From Bidens hawaiensis (taxonomy: Eukaryota; Streptophyta; Magnoliopsida; Asterales; Asteraceae), in contig JAIQDT010001733.1 in NCBI GenBank assembly GCA_021521415.1, forward strand, positions 1 through 64,000: DNA of 64,000 bases. Direction: 5' to 3'. Positions 1 to 12,575 of the stretch are shown one piece after another. Made by a program: the position numbers and the translations under genes. The first letter of the stretch is position 1. Every line of letters begins with the position of its first letter. The notes under the pieces were generated by a model. It made no database searches and was not told where the DNA came from. It saw only the letters and a program-made list of their open reading frames with translations.

Positions 1-518
1 TTACTAAGGGTTAAAATGGTGTTACACAATGATAACATCTGAATTGAATCCCTCTTGTCACTATGCTACAACGCTTATACCTATGTCCCAGGTTTTAATG
101 TTGATATGACTAAGAGTCATCTCAACCTGTCATAGAGATTTCGAAGGACAATCAAGACAAGTTTTTTTTTTATTTCTTTTTCTTTTTTTTTAAACAGTAA
201 ACTTCAAATAAACCTCAATCCCAGGGCACTCACACAAACCAACAATCAAGGCACAAGTTAGAATAGAGTAAATTAATAACATTCATTTACAAATTTCAAG
301 TGATCAGGTTTTAGGATTTAGCTTTTATCTGATTTTATTAACTTGATCAATTAAAAACATTACATTAATTCGTTCTAAAATAAGTAAATGTTTCAAAGTT
401 ACATAAAAATATAAATTCCACATGAGTTTTAAGTGCAAGACTTTTGTTTGCATTGTTTTAATAATGAGAAGGTATAATAGTTTGATAAGTGTCATCTGAA
501 TTAGATAATAACATCATA
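1..518. other. AT-rich intergenic DNA
   Basis: No coding exon, RNA gene or repeat structure is recognisable here. The stretch is AT-rich with short T and A runs. Confidence 0.5.
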
Positions 519-592
519 GGCCTATTAGTTCAGTTGGTTAGAGCGTCGTGCTAATAACGCGAAGGTCGCAGGTTCGAGACCTCTATGGGGCA
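519..592 (+). tRNA. tRNA-Ile (anticodon AAT), slightly degenerate
   Basis: The 74-nt sequence folds as a cloverleaf. The D arm is GTTC/GAGC, the anticodon arm TCGTG/CGCGA encloses loop CTAATAA (anticodon AAT), and the T loop is TTCGAGA. It closely resembles plant tRNA-Ile(AAU) genes, with good internal A and B boxes. Two arms are imperfect. The acceptor pairs GGCCTAT with ATGGGGC, giving one G-G mismatch, and the T stem GCAGG/CCTCT has one C-C mismatch and one wobble. CCA is not encoded, as is normal in eukaryotes. It may be a weak functional copy or an early pseudogene. A T-run (terminator-like for RNA polymerase III) follows within about 5 nt. Confidence 0.8.
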
Positions 593-1737
593 CTATTTTT
601 TTACTTGTTTTTGTTAAAACCAGTCTCCCTCATTTTTGATTTAGATTAGGCCACGGGATATAGATATGATATGGGCTGGAACGTCTCATTTTTCGATATT
701 TAAGTTAACACTGTTATGGTTACACAAATGACCAATGGTAACATCATCTTCGGCTTTCGGGTCACTTCCTTGGGTTTGAGAATCTCAATTCTAGAACCAA
801 AACTCAACCCTAATCTATCCCAAGTTATTTGGGTACGGATTTTATCAGGCTAGGTTAATTGGATTTCAGGTATTTGACCTAGAAAACTTAAAAAATTAAA
901 AATGCTAAACATTAAAGCAAATTAATTATCTTCACTTAACTAAAATTAGCAATAAACAAACACTAAGTTATTGATCCGTGTATTACACGAGCAGAAATAT
1001 AAAAAACCGTCCAAGTAAATGTATATATAATTTCAAACGACTACATTTTTTAATATGTATTTTGAGACAGCAATATAATTTATAATTGTAAGTTATATTC
1101 AAACGAAAATATAATATTGAAAAGCGGTGAACTTACAAAAAATGACATTATGTAGTAGAATGTTTACAAACCAAATTTTAAACTTTAAAACATAACTTTC
1201 AAAAGCTACAAATTTTTACTATAAATAATATTTTTTGCTTTGTTTGCAACTTTCTCTTACTTATCTAAAATAAGTATTTATTTTTTGTTCGTCTCTACTC
1301 TTCACTTTAGATAAATCCACATAAAGTTGACCATGTGTAAAAACGGGTCTTTTAAGTATGCCAACACTTACTAGAGATTGCCTAGACTTTTGTTGATGAT
1401 CATTGCAAAACCAAACTACAACGGGAAAAACTTAAACAAAAGCTTTTTTATCTGAATGTGTGAATTGTGTGTGTGTGTGTGTATGCTTATATATTTAAAC
1501 AATTTGTAAATTTTGTATTTGTGTCAAATTAGTTTAAATAAATATGATGTTTCACATATAAAAATGCATTTTAATAAACACAAAATTAATAATTCATTTT
1601 AGCGAACATAACACCATTTGCCAAAAAAAATGGTGATTTGCAAACAGTGAGTTGGAGAGAAAGGAATGAAAATTAGGGTTATGAAACGTCTACCAGTCCA
1701 TAATTGGTTGTCTTAGAAGAGAACACATCCAATTAAA
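593..1737. other. Intergenic, no gene seen
   Basis: AT-rich DNA with no convincing exon. A short (GT)n run lies near 1470-1482. Confidence 0.4.
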
Positions 1738-2007
1738 CGACTATTATGATTTTAATTTTGAATTACTTTATTGGTAACAAATTCTATGTGGGTTTATTAT
1801 TTTTGGAATATAGTAAGATCAACCAATAAGAATGAGCCAAAAGAACGTTTTTAATAATATTTATTATATTATATTATATAGATTAAATGATTATTATGAT
1901 TTTAATTTTGAATTATTTTATTAATAACAAATTCTATGAGGGTTTTTATTTTTTTGAATATAGTAAAATCAACCAATAAAAATGAGTCAAAATGAATGTC
2001 TTTAATA
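1738..2007. repeat. Direct duplication of about 120 bp, two copies
   Basis: The segment at about 1738-1860 recurs at about 1889-2007 with mostly the same bases. Both copies share the ATTATGATTTTAATTTTGAA core, the 'aacaaattctatg' block and the 'atcaaccaataa' block. The second copy runs straight into the TA microsatellite. No coding capacity is seen. Confidence 0.7.

Positions 2008-2075
<68 letters not shown>
2008..2075. repeat. (TA)n microsatellite, about 33 units
   Basis: Uninterrupted TA dinucleotide run. Tyr-Ile repeat ORFs read through it are artefacts. Confidence 0.95.
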
Positions 2076-2077
<2 letters not shown>

Positions 2078-2600
2078 CAAGCACTTGACCAGAAGTGAAA
2101 AAAATAGGCCAATGATAACAAAAATCCAAATTAAAGCAAAATTGTCGAACACACTAAGGAACACATTATAGTGGAATGGATTGCAATCAGCAGCGTCAAT
2201 TCAGGTGACCTGATGAACCAACCGAATGATGAAATTCCTAATGAACCGATCGAATAAATAGTCCTAAAACATATGCATGAAATTTAGATAAAAATTAACG
2301 CCGTCAAGTTTAATGAACGGAGGTCCAATGAGAATTTTATTTTTTTAATGTGAGACTTCCAGGGTCCAGCAATACTATTCTCAGTTGGGATTATTATTGG
2401 TCAGTGACAAAAATGTGGGATTAATAAAATCCAATATGCCTTTTTTTAATAACAAGAAATACAACTGACTGTTTAAATTAGTACATTTCCGATTTCTTTA
2501 ACAACTACGTGACTTGAACATTCATCTTTTGAAAGTTAAATTCTTATCATAAACACCTTGGTACACTAATGTCTCTTATGACGAAATGACGTGATTCTGA

Positions 2601-2729
2601 GTATTTGAGATCAATAAAGACAAGAAGCTTTTACATGTATAGTATTACTATATATTTTACAACAGTATTTGAGATCAATAAAGACAAGAAGCTTTTAACT
2701 GTAATAGTATTACTATATATTTTACAACC
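2601..2729. repeat. Tandem duplication of a 64-bp unit
   Basis: Two adjacent near-identical copies (2601-2664 and 2665-2729) begin with GTATTTGAGATCAATAAAG and end with 'ttttacaac'. The duplication lies just beyond the 3' end of the minus-strand gene that starts at 5240, so it may sit in its 3' flank. Confidence 0.8.
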
Positions 2730-2810
2730 AAATAAAAGAAAATACACACTCTATTATAGATACAAGTGATTTAGTGCATTTATGGTGCTTTAACTTGATC
2801 TAATGAATGA

Positions 2811-5240
2811 TTAAGAAGAAGAGGGTGAAGATAGCGATTGTGTTTGATGAATCCTTCTTGTGTTATTATATGCCTCAAAAAAGTATTTATTCTCCTTTTC
2901 AAGCTCACTCCACACTAAATAAACGAGACATCCAGTCAACATACAATCATGTATGGAACTAATGATAAGAAGATTTGTAATTCTATATTTTCACCTTCAA
3001 TTATTTTAGACCAAATTGAATTTTAATGATCAAATTATCATGTATTGGCTTATAACAACCCATATGTGCAGTGATCAATAATAATCCTATTTTTCACTTA
3101 TGTTTCGAAGAACAAACTCGGTAGTATAATCATGCACAGAATTTACACTAAAATTGCATATGATACTCAACTTTGCTCGTATATTTCTCCATTTCATGCA
3201 TAAACATTAAGGTGAGAGAAATTGAGTGAAATCTATGATGATTTTGCTAGCTACTTAAATTGTTAATGGTAACCAAAGTGAGAGTTATGATTATCACATG
3301 AAAAAGTGTAAGTATGAATTATTATCGTTGAATAATAAGTCATAGTTAAGATTATTAAAATCAAGTTTTTCTTATTTTATTAAAACAGTTATTAACATAT
3401 ATTTTTAATACGATTGTAGTTTCCCTTGTTTTGTGGCCTTGTGGGTGGACTCGGTTTTGTCTATCTTGGGCATCGTTACACAACAACAAAGCCCGTCAAA
3501 AGAAATTTGGGTGAATGCAAACCATGATGGCTTCCTTCACAGGGCACGAAAGTAATTTGATTTTAAGTTGTTATATCTACCTAAGGTTGGTTGTATTTGT
3601 ATTTGGCTTGTTTAATTAAACTTATCATGTTCTAGCTTACATGTTTAGCCTTGTTTAATTGAAAAGGTCCACCAAACAATATATTTATTTAAGTAGGCCG
3701 TCAACCTGCTAACTCGACTTTGACTTGTTTAATACATTTTTGCAACTCATCAAACCGATTAGCTCGTTAGATAAATGAGTTAGACGTAACACAAATAAAC
3801 CATAGGTCGTGTTCATTAAGCTAAATAATTAAATCTCACAAACCAATATGATTGGCAATACCCCAAATTTTCCTTGAGTGTCCATATCATTGTCATGAAT
3901 TTTTTTTTGAAAGCGGCGCTAAATTACATGGATTAATTACTTGGGTGGCTGGAAAAATATTTTTTTTAAAAAGGGGGTTGCCTCCATTTGTAATGGCGGG
4001 GGGTTTAAAAGTATAGGGGTGTCAGAGTTATGTCAGAGAATGTAAGAACTCTCCTTCATTCTTAATGACGGGGACTGCAAAAGCATCCCCCCTCCCTTTC
4101 TAACGGAGGGGAGTCTGGAAAAGTTATCTCCCCTCCATTTCTAACGGTGGGGTGTCTACAAAATGTTTTTTAATACAAAAGTTTTGGGTACTAATGCTAC
4201 TTTGAAATTTGAAGTTCTGCAAAACTATTTTGTAATATTGTTTTTAAATTTCAGCCATCAAAATCTTGAGCCACCTGCTTTGAAGACATATATATCTCAT
4301 GTATGAATCTCATTTTAAACCTCGTCTCATGCGTTGCAAAATAGCCATGTAAAAGAAATTAGTCAAGAAAAAAATTAGTTTAGAAAATCACGTATAGCGA
4401 TTAAAGAAATACACACGAAGTTTACACAAAACTGTTTTGTAATATTGTTTTTAAATTTTCAGCTTTTAAAACCTTGAACCACGAACTTTTGAAAGATTAA
4501 TTTTAAATTGACATTAAAAAGAGTTTCCTCCTTTTTCAAACTCCCCATCGTTAGAAATGGAGGGGAGATAACTTTTCTAGACTCCCATCCGTTAGAAAAG
4601 GAGGAGATACTTTTGCAGTCCCCGCCATTAAGAATGAAGGGGAGTTCTTACATTTTCTGACATAACTCTGACACCCCTATATTTTTAAAACTCCCTGCCA
4701 TTACAAATGAAGGCAACCCCCTTTTGAAAAAAAAGTATTTTTCCACCCCTTCAAGTGATTAATCCATGTAGTTTAGCCCCTCTTCAAAAAAAAAGTTCCA
4801 TTGTCATGCACCTTTATCTTGATAATGAAGTTTTCTTAAATATCTTTTTTCCTTTTTTTTTTAAGTTTATATCACTAAGTTGGAAAACATGAATGAAATG
4901 TTATATCGCAAAATAATTAAAAGGTAAGATTATTACCCGTAGAAGTGATTGCAGGCATGATGTTTGCATGCTTAGATAGAGCTTCCATGCATTCTTCTTT
5001 GCTCATATTGAATAATAAACACTCTTCTATTAGATGATGCACCTGCAAATTCTTCTTTAGTAGCTTATAGGGTGCACATGTAAAATCAGTAGCATGTTAT
5101 ACTTGCATATACAAATATGCACACATACAAACATATGTGTGTTTTGTTTATGAGTACTATGACACATATATTTGATGCACAGATTAAGAGAAAGAAGAGG
5201 AACCCACCATGTGAATGTATGAAGCAGAAGATTCAACCAT
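2811..5240 (-). CDS. Small plant-specific protein, plant protein 1589 / TIGR01589 (PEL-like) family
   Basis: Three exons can be read on the minus strand: 5240-5208, 5042-4937 and 2914-2811. They splice in frame (33+106+104 nt) to an 80-residue protein. Residues 1-11 end in SASYIHM. The middle exon contains HLIEECLLFNMSKEECMEAL, and the last exon holds ELEKENKYFFEAY followed by a Ser-rich tail and TAA. This matches, from memory, the plant-only TIGR01589 family, whose Arabidopsis member At3g55240 is linked by overexpression to a pseudo-etiolated-in-light phenotype. The biochemical function is not known. All borders are GT/AG, and the ATG precedes the conserved SASYIHM block directly. Intron 2 is long (2,022 bp) because it holds a Mutator-type element (3897-4798). 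The gene appears intact. Confidence 0.8.
3897..4798. mobile_element. Mutator-type foldback element, 902 bp, inside an intron
   Basis: The two ends form an inverted repeat of about 265 bp each (3897-4160 against 4535-4798). The termini are GAATTTTTTTTTGAAAG and, reverse-complemented, GAACTTTTTTTTTGAAG. A perfect 9-bp target duplication CATTGTCAT flanks it (3888-3896 and 4799-4807), which is typical of MULEs. The interior carries a roughly 55-bp direct repeat (near 4211 and 4428) and no transposase. It sits in intron 2 of the minus-strand 1589-family gene. Confidence 0.85.
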
Positions 5241-5283
5241 TTTTATCCTACAAACAAAAACTTGTGTTTCTCTTCAAAGTTGT

Positions 5284-5320
<37 letters not shown>

Positions 5321-8316
5321 TAAGGTTAAAATAAAAACCCACTTGAGTTGTGAAAACTCTAGAAACCCATTTTCGACCCTATGCTTTTAATTAAAGTTTG
5401 AAACTTGTGGTCCACAATTAAAGTTAATAAAAAATATAAATATAACTTTTTTCCCTCCTGAAAACATATATAAAAATTAGTAAAAAAATTTTAAAAAATA
5501 GCAAAATAATGTTTTTTTTAGTTTTCGATGTTTTGTATTAAATGTTACAACATATATTATGTGTGTAAAAAAAACGATATTACAAAGGGTTTTCATGGGT
5601 TTTCATAACTCACATAAGTTTTCATTTTATACTATAATATATATATATATATAGTGAGAGATAGACTAGGATACCATAGAGAGGGATGGTATATTGATAT
5701 ATCCGCAAAGACAAATTTTTGTAAGTAAAAAGATATATATATATTTTAAGTTTTCTAACATGAATTATTATTTTATTCAGTATTATGTGTAAAATAATAT
5801 ATTATTGTATATTTATTTATATGACCATCATTACCATTTAACAATTTTAAATCAAAATAATTAAAATATATCTTATTATTATATTAGTTTGGTAATTGTT
5901 GATGGACTATATTACCCTTACTAGCTAATAAAGGGTTCCACTTGAGTGTATATAAAGGGAGAGATTAATTAACATCAATAACTGAATCACAAACACATAA
6001 AGTAATCGTGTTCCTCTCTCCCAAAATCGGTTCTCTCAAGAACTTGAAAACCCCATCATGAATTAACTATACATTTTAAAGGGAAACTCGCTCAAGATGA
6101 CAAACATGCCGATTAAATCCTCCTATGTTATAGTTACTATTCTCTCCGTTGTAACAGCTTCATATGTTTAATATTTTCTCATGTTTTCTATTACTTTTAT
6201 TATGAACGGATCAACTGAATTATTAAAAAAAAATTGATATTCAACTTTTATCACACATGAGTGTAATGTGTTCACTGTGTAAAATATCTAATGATCTGTT
6301 GCGTCACATAAACTAGTCTAATCATCTAGTACATCAGGATAATAAAAACTATAAGTTGAAGTTGATTAGTCCTAACAACGACATTATCCAAACTATAATT
6401 TAAATGATTAATTGATCTCCATGAGTAATTGATAATTTGATAACATTAATAGAGTAACAAATACATAAGTGTTTTGCATGTTACGTACGGACGTACGGTT
6501 AAATACGATATAGAGTGGTGCACATGAATTACAAATTAGTATTGTTTTACATGCGTTAGATAAAATAAACAAAAGGAAACAAAAGACACATAATTAAGTG
6601 GTAAAATATTGAAAAAATATTTTAGAGATGACGGTCATGGGTCGGTATAATATTCACGTGAAATGTTTGATTGGTTAAGAGGACTTGGAAAGGATATTTA
6701 GGCAGCTAGGAATATTCCACGTGGCTCTGCCCACGTGAAGTTAGGCCACTTTGCTTCCCCCACAAAAGGATTTTGATTGGTTATGAGTTATGACGAGTTG
6801 AATTATCACTACTTACTTATTGAACCGGTTAATTTACAATTCTACTTATGCGTACAAAGCGCCCCCAAAGCATATGGAAACACCACCTTTTCGGACGTTT
6901 TGGGTGGGGTTTTGGCTTCGGGTGTTTGGTAAAGGCGTTACCCTCTATTCTCTTCAGCCAATCACTTCGTTCCCTAATAAACTTCAACCAATAGGACATT
7001 TATATTATAAAAATTAAATAATTGATGGGACGTCACATGTTGAAAAACTCCATTGCTGACTAGGATGCCACATATCGAAAAACGCTCAAGTATGAAGCTT
7101 TATACATGGTCTTATTAGACTGCTCGCCGTGGGAGACGTCATGACTGATGTCAAAGCCACCTAAGCTATTAATGTCCCACCAAACCACAACACATGCAGC
7201 ACCAACCCCACCCCCCCTCTCCAGTGCTATCCAGTTTACGCCACAGAGGCTTTAAAGTTGGGGTCCACCCCCCACTAACAAACAATCACATCTTTTTTTT
7301 CTTTGTTTTTTTATAATATACAGTAAAACCTAGTTAACCCACAACACGCTTGCTAATAGATTGGTTAGTTAAAGCCCATTGTCTACGTGACAGTGACATG
7401 ACTCTTTAACTAGCCTTTGAATGGTAATGGTGTTAGTACCGTACCAAATTGATACCGTGCTATCAAATACAAAAATCGAGATTGCATAGAATCGAGTACC
7501 AAACTTTGTACTGTGTAAACAAATTCGAGAATGATACAATATCGGTATTTTAGTTATTTCCTGTTTTAGTACTGATTCGAAGTGGATGAAAATCTATGAA
7601 AGGTATTAAGCTAACGTGTTTAAAAAATTTACTATTTCAATATACTTCTGACTTTTTTTGAACAATGTTTCTCGGAGATTAGTAATATTTGCTCGCTTTT
7701 AATTAGCACAAAAAATTAAGAAACTAGTGAACTCACTATACAAAAGCGAAAAATCCAAAAATTTATAAATGAAAAAAATATGTTTGATATAAAAATAAAA
7801 TGAAAATTTCTAAGGAACTATTCATAGGAATTATTATGTATTTATATTCAGAAAGTTAAAATGTACTTAACCCCAAGCATTAACAAATAGTTTGGGGTAA
7901 CGACTAAAAAATGTAGTGTTCTTTTACTTTAAAACCAGCATGTAGAATTTAAGGGGCGTGTAATTAAATCTAAATAAATAAAGGTAAAAATCATATAATA
8001 TACATGCATGTAATGCTTGGTAGTAATCACCGGCGTATTAGTGATATAAAAACCTAAATAACCTGGATAGCTAGGGATAAGCAGTTAATCGTATCCACAA
8101 CTACAAGCAGTCTATGATCGGTGTTACTCTTTTATTTGATTATAAAGCAAATTGAAATTGCAACAAAGTTGAGAAGCAAGGACAAACAAGAAACAAATAT
8201 AATCAACTGTGGTTTTATGTACGATTCTTAAATTGTAAACTTAATTAAGATAACAATGTTGAAGTGGCTACATAGACGCAACCTAGTTCACTTTCACCAC
8301 TAACCTAGATTATAAT
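5241..8316. other. Intergenic DNA with TA repeats
   Basis: It includes the presumed promoter side of the 1589-family gene, with (TA)n runs at about 5289-5318 and 5637-5654. The part at 6590-7140 contains several CACGTG/ACGT-type boxes in less AT-rich sequence, but no exon could be supported. No gene is called. Confidence 0.4.
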
Positions 8317-8973
8317 CAGGGGCGGACCTACATAGTAGCCGTCGGGGTCCCGGGACACCAATGTTTTTTAAAATTTATTTAGAAGCGATATAGAAAATTT
8401 TTGAAGGACCCCATATAAATTATCACTTGGACCCCATAACAATGTTACAGATCTGCTCTGCTGGGAAAGATCCTTGTTTTGGGTGTGGAATGTCCCAGGT
8501 TCGAGTCTCACCCACAATCCGTTTTTTCTATGTTTTTGCTATTTTCTTTTTTAGTCAAATAGTCAATATAATAATTAGGGTTTTTTAAGTTTATAACATC
8601 AACCAGAACCAGAACAGATCTGAACGTTGTTGCTCAACCTCAACTCCTCAACACTGCTCAAGCCTCCGCAAGACCGCCACCAACCCACCACCTGCCGCCG
8701 CGGCCCTTCTCAGCCACCATCCATCCCTTTGGCGCTCCTCTGTCTTCATTGCTTTCTGATTTTGCCACAACTTTCAGGTAATTTTAAACACTTACTCCAT
8801 AAAATAAAGATATTCAATTGATTGATTTTATGCAATTATTTACTTAGATTAGTAACTGTATGTTGTATATTATTGTTAGATTACGACTTTGTTATGTCAA
8901 AAACTTAATTTTAAGGTTAGTTATTCAAGAATCATTGAAAAGAATGGGGAAAGGGTTTGAAGATGGGGTATTG

Positions 8974-9054
<81 letters not shown>

Positions 9055-9650
9055 ATTTAGAGAAGAGCCATGCTATGGAGTTAGGGTTTGAGGAGAGTAG
9101 CACGGTTTAGATCGTGCAAAAACGGTTCATTTAAGAGTGTTTCAATTTGGCTCGGGTCAAAACGATTCTTTTTTCAAAATTTTAATTTTGTTCAGGTCGA
9201 AACTAGCTTTGACCACTAGACTCTTGTTGAATAGAGTTGTAACATAATAAGTTAATTAAGCATAACTTAGATGGTCTAGCTATTTACGAGTATGAGGAAT
9301 TTTGTGAGAAACGTGGTAAATATCTAAAATGGGTTTAGTCATGTTAAATTAGTAGCAAAAGGAATATTTGGAGCCTGTATTTATTTACTTTCTATTTCGT
9401 AATGGCAAAGCTTTGATTTTGCAGATGGAAGCATGTAACTTGTTCATATCATGATTGTAATGTTTTTTCTTATCGTTTTGAATGACATCCTATTGTGTGG
9501 GTTTTATTATAATGATATTGTTTTCTATTATGTTTCTCCACTCGACCCGACCTGACCTGACCTGACCCGACCCAAACAACGACCGACCCAAAAATTTGAA
9601 CGCCGAAAATAACGGGACCCCGTTGTCAAAAAATCCTGGGTCCGCCACTG
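8317..9650. mobile_element. Non-autonomous hAT element (Tip100-like termini), 1,334 bp
   Basis: The left end reads CAGGGGCGGACC and the reverse complement of the right end reads CAGTGGCGGACC. A perfect 8-bp target duplication ATTATAAT flanks both sides (8309-8316 and 9651-9658). An 8-bp duplication with CAGGGGCGGA-type termini fits the Tip100 group of hAT elements. No transposase domain is present, so it would need a partner. Subterminal GACCTGACC-type repeats lie near 9545-9590, and the element carries a long TA microsatellite. Confidence 0.88.
8974..9049. repeat. (TA)n microsatellite, about 37 units
   Basis: Pure TA run inside the hAT element. Confidence 0.95.
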
Positions 9651-9658
9651 ATTATAAT

Positions 9659-10679
9659 CCATATACTTTCACACCAAGCATATTCCTTGACCAAGCTAGG
9701 GGTATTATGCTGGCACGAACGAGTGGCCTGTGACAAACTATTTGTTGTATTAACATGAAACACGTACACATAAAAAAGTTACATTCACATGTCAATGCCT
9801 ACCACTATTCAAATGGTTAAACATTATATCATTCAATAAAGTTATGTCACTACTTGTTAAGAAGATAATGATAGACGTCCTCGCCGTGTAGCTCAGTTGA
9901 TTAAGGGGGCGTAAGACTTGGAACAATAATGATGGACGCATTCAATTTTCTATATAGACATATCATAGATATTAACCCATATGTCGCAATCAATATAAAC
10001 CCAAGTGTCGAATACAACCATCAATCAAAGATAAACAACATGATTAGGCAAACCATAGCCCCAGTTGTGATTGTGGGGGGTTATCCAAACATGGAGCATT
10101 GATAGGAGCCAAGTGTAGTGATAAGATACCATTCAACAATTCTGGACAGAACAATCACAATACTAAGAACGTGTGTTGTCAATACTCGTTCAAATCCTTA
10201 ACTGTTTGCTTTCGAATGCAATCCAATCATGTATCTTGGTGTTTCTATATAAGACTTAGCATTGAGGATGGAGTTTAGGTGTTTCAAAGCCTCTAAAGAA
10301 CTAGTCTGAAGTCAAAGGCTGTAAATCGAGATATCCCAAAACCGTGGTCGTTTTTACCTTTTATTAACCTCAAAACAGACTTTGCGCGACCTGAGCATCG
10401 ACCAACGCTCAATACTTGGTATTATGTTTCACGCCCGTTCAACGAATTTAAGTTTACGGTATCTCCTAATTTTGTATCTATGCATATCTTTAGGTATCTT
10501 GATAATCATTTTTCTTTCTAGAAATAGACGAAATTCATTTTTTTCTACTCTGAATGACAAATCTACACATAAAGAACTTTCTGTGATTTTAGCGATGATC
10601 ATACGATAATTGTATACCAAAGACTTGGATAGTGGTTTTTACCTAACGAGAAACCTAATTGCGGTGGGACCAAAGCATA
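9659..10679. other. Intergenic, tRNA-like fragment only
   Basis: No exon is supported. At about 9885-9912 there is a short TAGCTCAGTTGATTAAG block resembling a tRNA D arm (A box), without the remaining tRNA arms. Confidence 0.4.
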
Positions 10680-11095
10680 GTTCTATACGATAGTTAGAAA
10701 TCATTTCCAAATTAGTTGATTGTGTGATTTACTGGTTTTATTATTGCCATACTATGTCAATAATGAACTTAATAAAGTACAACAAAGTTGTCCCATATGG
10801 TGTTCGCTTCGTTTACATGCCCGCTTGTGACTCTAAGAAGACAGCATCTTATACCATATGATCACGAAACGGATTAAGACCTATAGCAAACAAGTACTTT
10901 AGAAGAATATCTAATAGACAATAATTGAATTAAAAAAACATAGGAAACAAGTACAATAGAAAAGATGATATATATACCCTAGTGAGTTGATACATAGAAG
11001 TTTGTTTGCGTGAAATTAAGACTAAAGGAATAGACAGACACCAAAAATGAACGTATTGAAACCTTATGGACCATATGGATCATGAAATCAACAGC
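10680..11095. repeat. Dispersed repeat, possible Copia LTR fragment (copy 1)
   Basis: This stretch is clearly homologous along about 400 bp to 39162-39540. Shared blocks include GAAATCATTTCCAA, ATACTATGTCAATAATG, ATATGGTGTTCGCTTC, AAACAAGTACTTTAGAAGAA and GGACCATATGGATCA. The second copy begins TGTTGGGAAATCATTTCC, a start often seen in Copia LTRs, so this may be LTR-derived. No internal domain is present. Confidence 0.6.
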
Positions 11096-11154
11096 CACAA
11101 TTGGTTCTCACACTGTTTTCATGAAAACAATAATTAACTAAATATATTAGTTAT

Positions 11155-12101
11155 TCTCTTATAAATAATTCAAATATATTATTATATATAACAAAAAGGA
11201 AGTTTGGTGCCGCTTGGGCACCTATTGGACCAAGTGGCACGATACTATTGGGCCACATGTTTTGTTTAAATTTCGGTACCATGACGTACGCAACCAAAAT
11301 CGATCGAATTCGCGCTGACTCATCGCCACAATGATCGGGTTCTAACAACGTCCGAGGTTTACATATTCATCACCACAACGCCAGGGACCGATAACGCCCT
11401 GGTTTTACCAACGTCCGAGTTCCACTGTCCGGGTTTTATCGACCGAATAAACTTCGTCTTAAATATTTTAATTTTTTATGTGTTAGCTAAATGGATTTAT
11501 TTTGTGGGTGTAATTACGATACCGTTACGAATGTAACCGATACCGAGCGTACTCGTTAGCTCCCCAACGCAACACTTGGGTTTAATTAACGCACGGGTTT
11601 ACCGACCAAATAAACAATGTTTTAACAAAGTTACTTTCTTATAATACGCAATACGAGTGCCACTACTTATATTTCGGTTTTTATTTTTAATATGTTAATT
11701 TGACGAATTTACTTTTTAGGGTTAGTTCCGGTACCGTAACGAACGTAGCCAATACCGACCGAATTCGCATTGACTCGATGCTACAATGCCCAGGTTTTGC
11801 CGATCAAATTTGTTGCGTAGCGCACACCGGAAAATACTTGTCATTATCATTAAGAACTTTTTAATACGTTAATTTTTAGATATACAAGCATTGCCAATGT
11901 TTTCTACGTTAACGTACAGATTATTATTATTATTATTATTATTATAATTATTATTATTATTATTATTATTATATAATTTAGTGTTGATATGTTAACGAAC
12001 TTAACCTGTATCAACCGAATGCATTTAGTGCACCACAAGACAATGGGTAAAAAAAAACATATCCCAATTGCCCGATGCAATGCGTCGGGAGAAAAAACTA
12101 G
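11155..12101 (+). mobile_element. Probable non-autonomous Helitron
   Basis: The 3' end shows a Helitron signature: a short palindromic hairpin CCCGATGCA/TGCGTCGGG at 12071-12089, then an A-rich spacer and CTAG followed by T. The left boundary is taken as the TC near 11155 because the sequence just inside (TTTGGTGCCGCTTGGGCACC region) looks element-like. That boundary is uncertain. Inside are degenerate repeats of 'cgataccgaccgaattcg' type and an (ATT)n run at 11931-11971. No Rep/helicase gene is seen. Confidence 0.5.
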
Positions 12102-12575
12102 TTAGATATAATTTAAAAGAAATGAGAAACAAACCTAACTCAAAGCTTGTAGAGTCTCAAAAGCCTTGGCTTGAATTTTAGACTTGAGTTTGAAACAAGT
12201 ACCTCTTTGGTTGAATCCTCTTTAAGGATTTTATGGATTGTAATTTATAATGACTTCAATTTCATTCGTTGTTTATATACCGTGTTAAACAGGTTAGGTT
12301 GAGTTGAGTTGAGTCGTGCCATTCATGCTACTTAAAACAACTTATATTTATTCATGTCAAAAAGGCCGTGTTCTTGTAACATGTTTATTAACAGGTTCAT
12401 GTTCGCGTTTGAGTAATTGACACGTTTAGTTAATTGTGTCGTGTTCGCGTTTGACACCCAAATTAATTATTTCATGTGTGCCTCATCAAAAGGATTACAT
12501 GTTTTGCCAGCTCTAGCTAAACCCAAAGTCTCCTGTATGTCTTTTCTTCCAAAAAAAAATGTACCCAAATAACAT
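12102..12575. other. Intergenic repeat-like DNA
   Basis: It contains 'gtgttaaacaggttaggttgagt'-type sequence that also occurs near 43400-43560 and 62080-62270, so it is probably a dispersed repeat. No gene is seen. Confidence 0.4.

Noticed and set aside
1902..2164. Tyr-Ile repeat ORFs at TA runs (also at 5117-5323 and 8860-9103)
   Set aside because: They are translations of (TA)n microsatellites with no codon-use or domain support.
9885..9912. Possible tRNA gene or SINE head
   Set aside because: Only a D-arm-like block is present; no anticodon, T arm or B box follows at the right distance.
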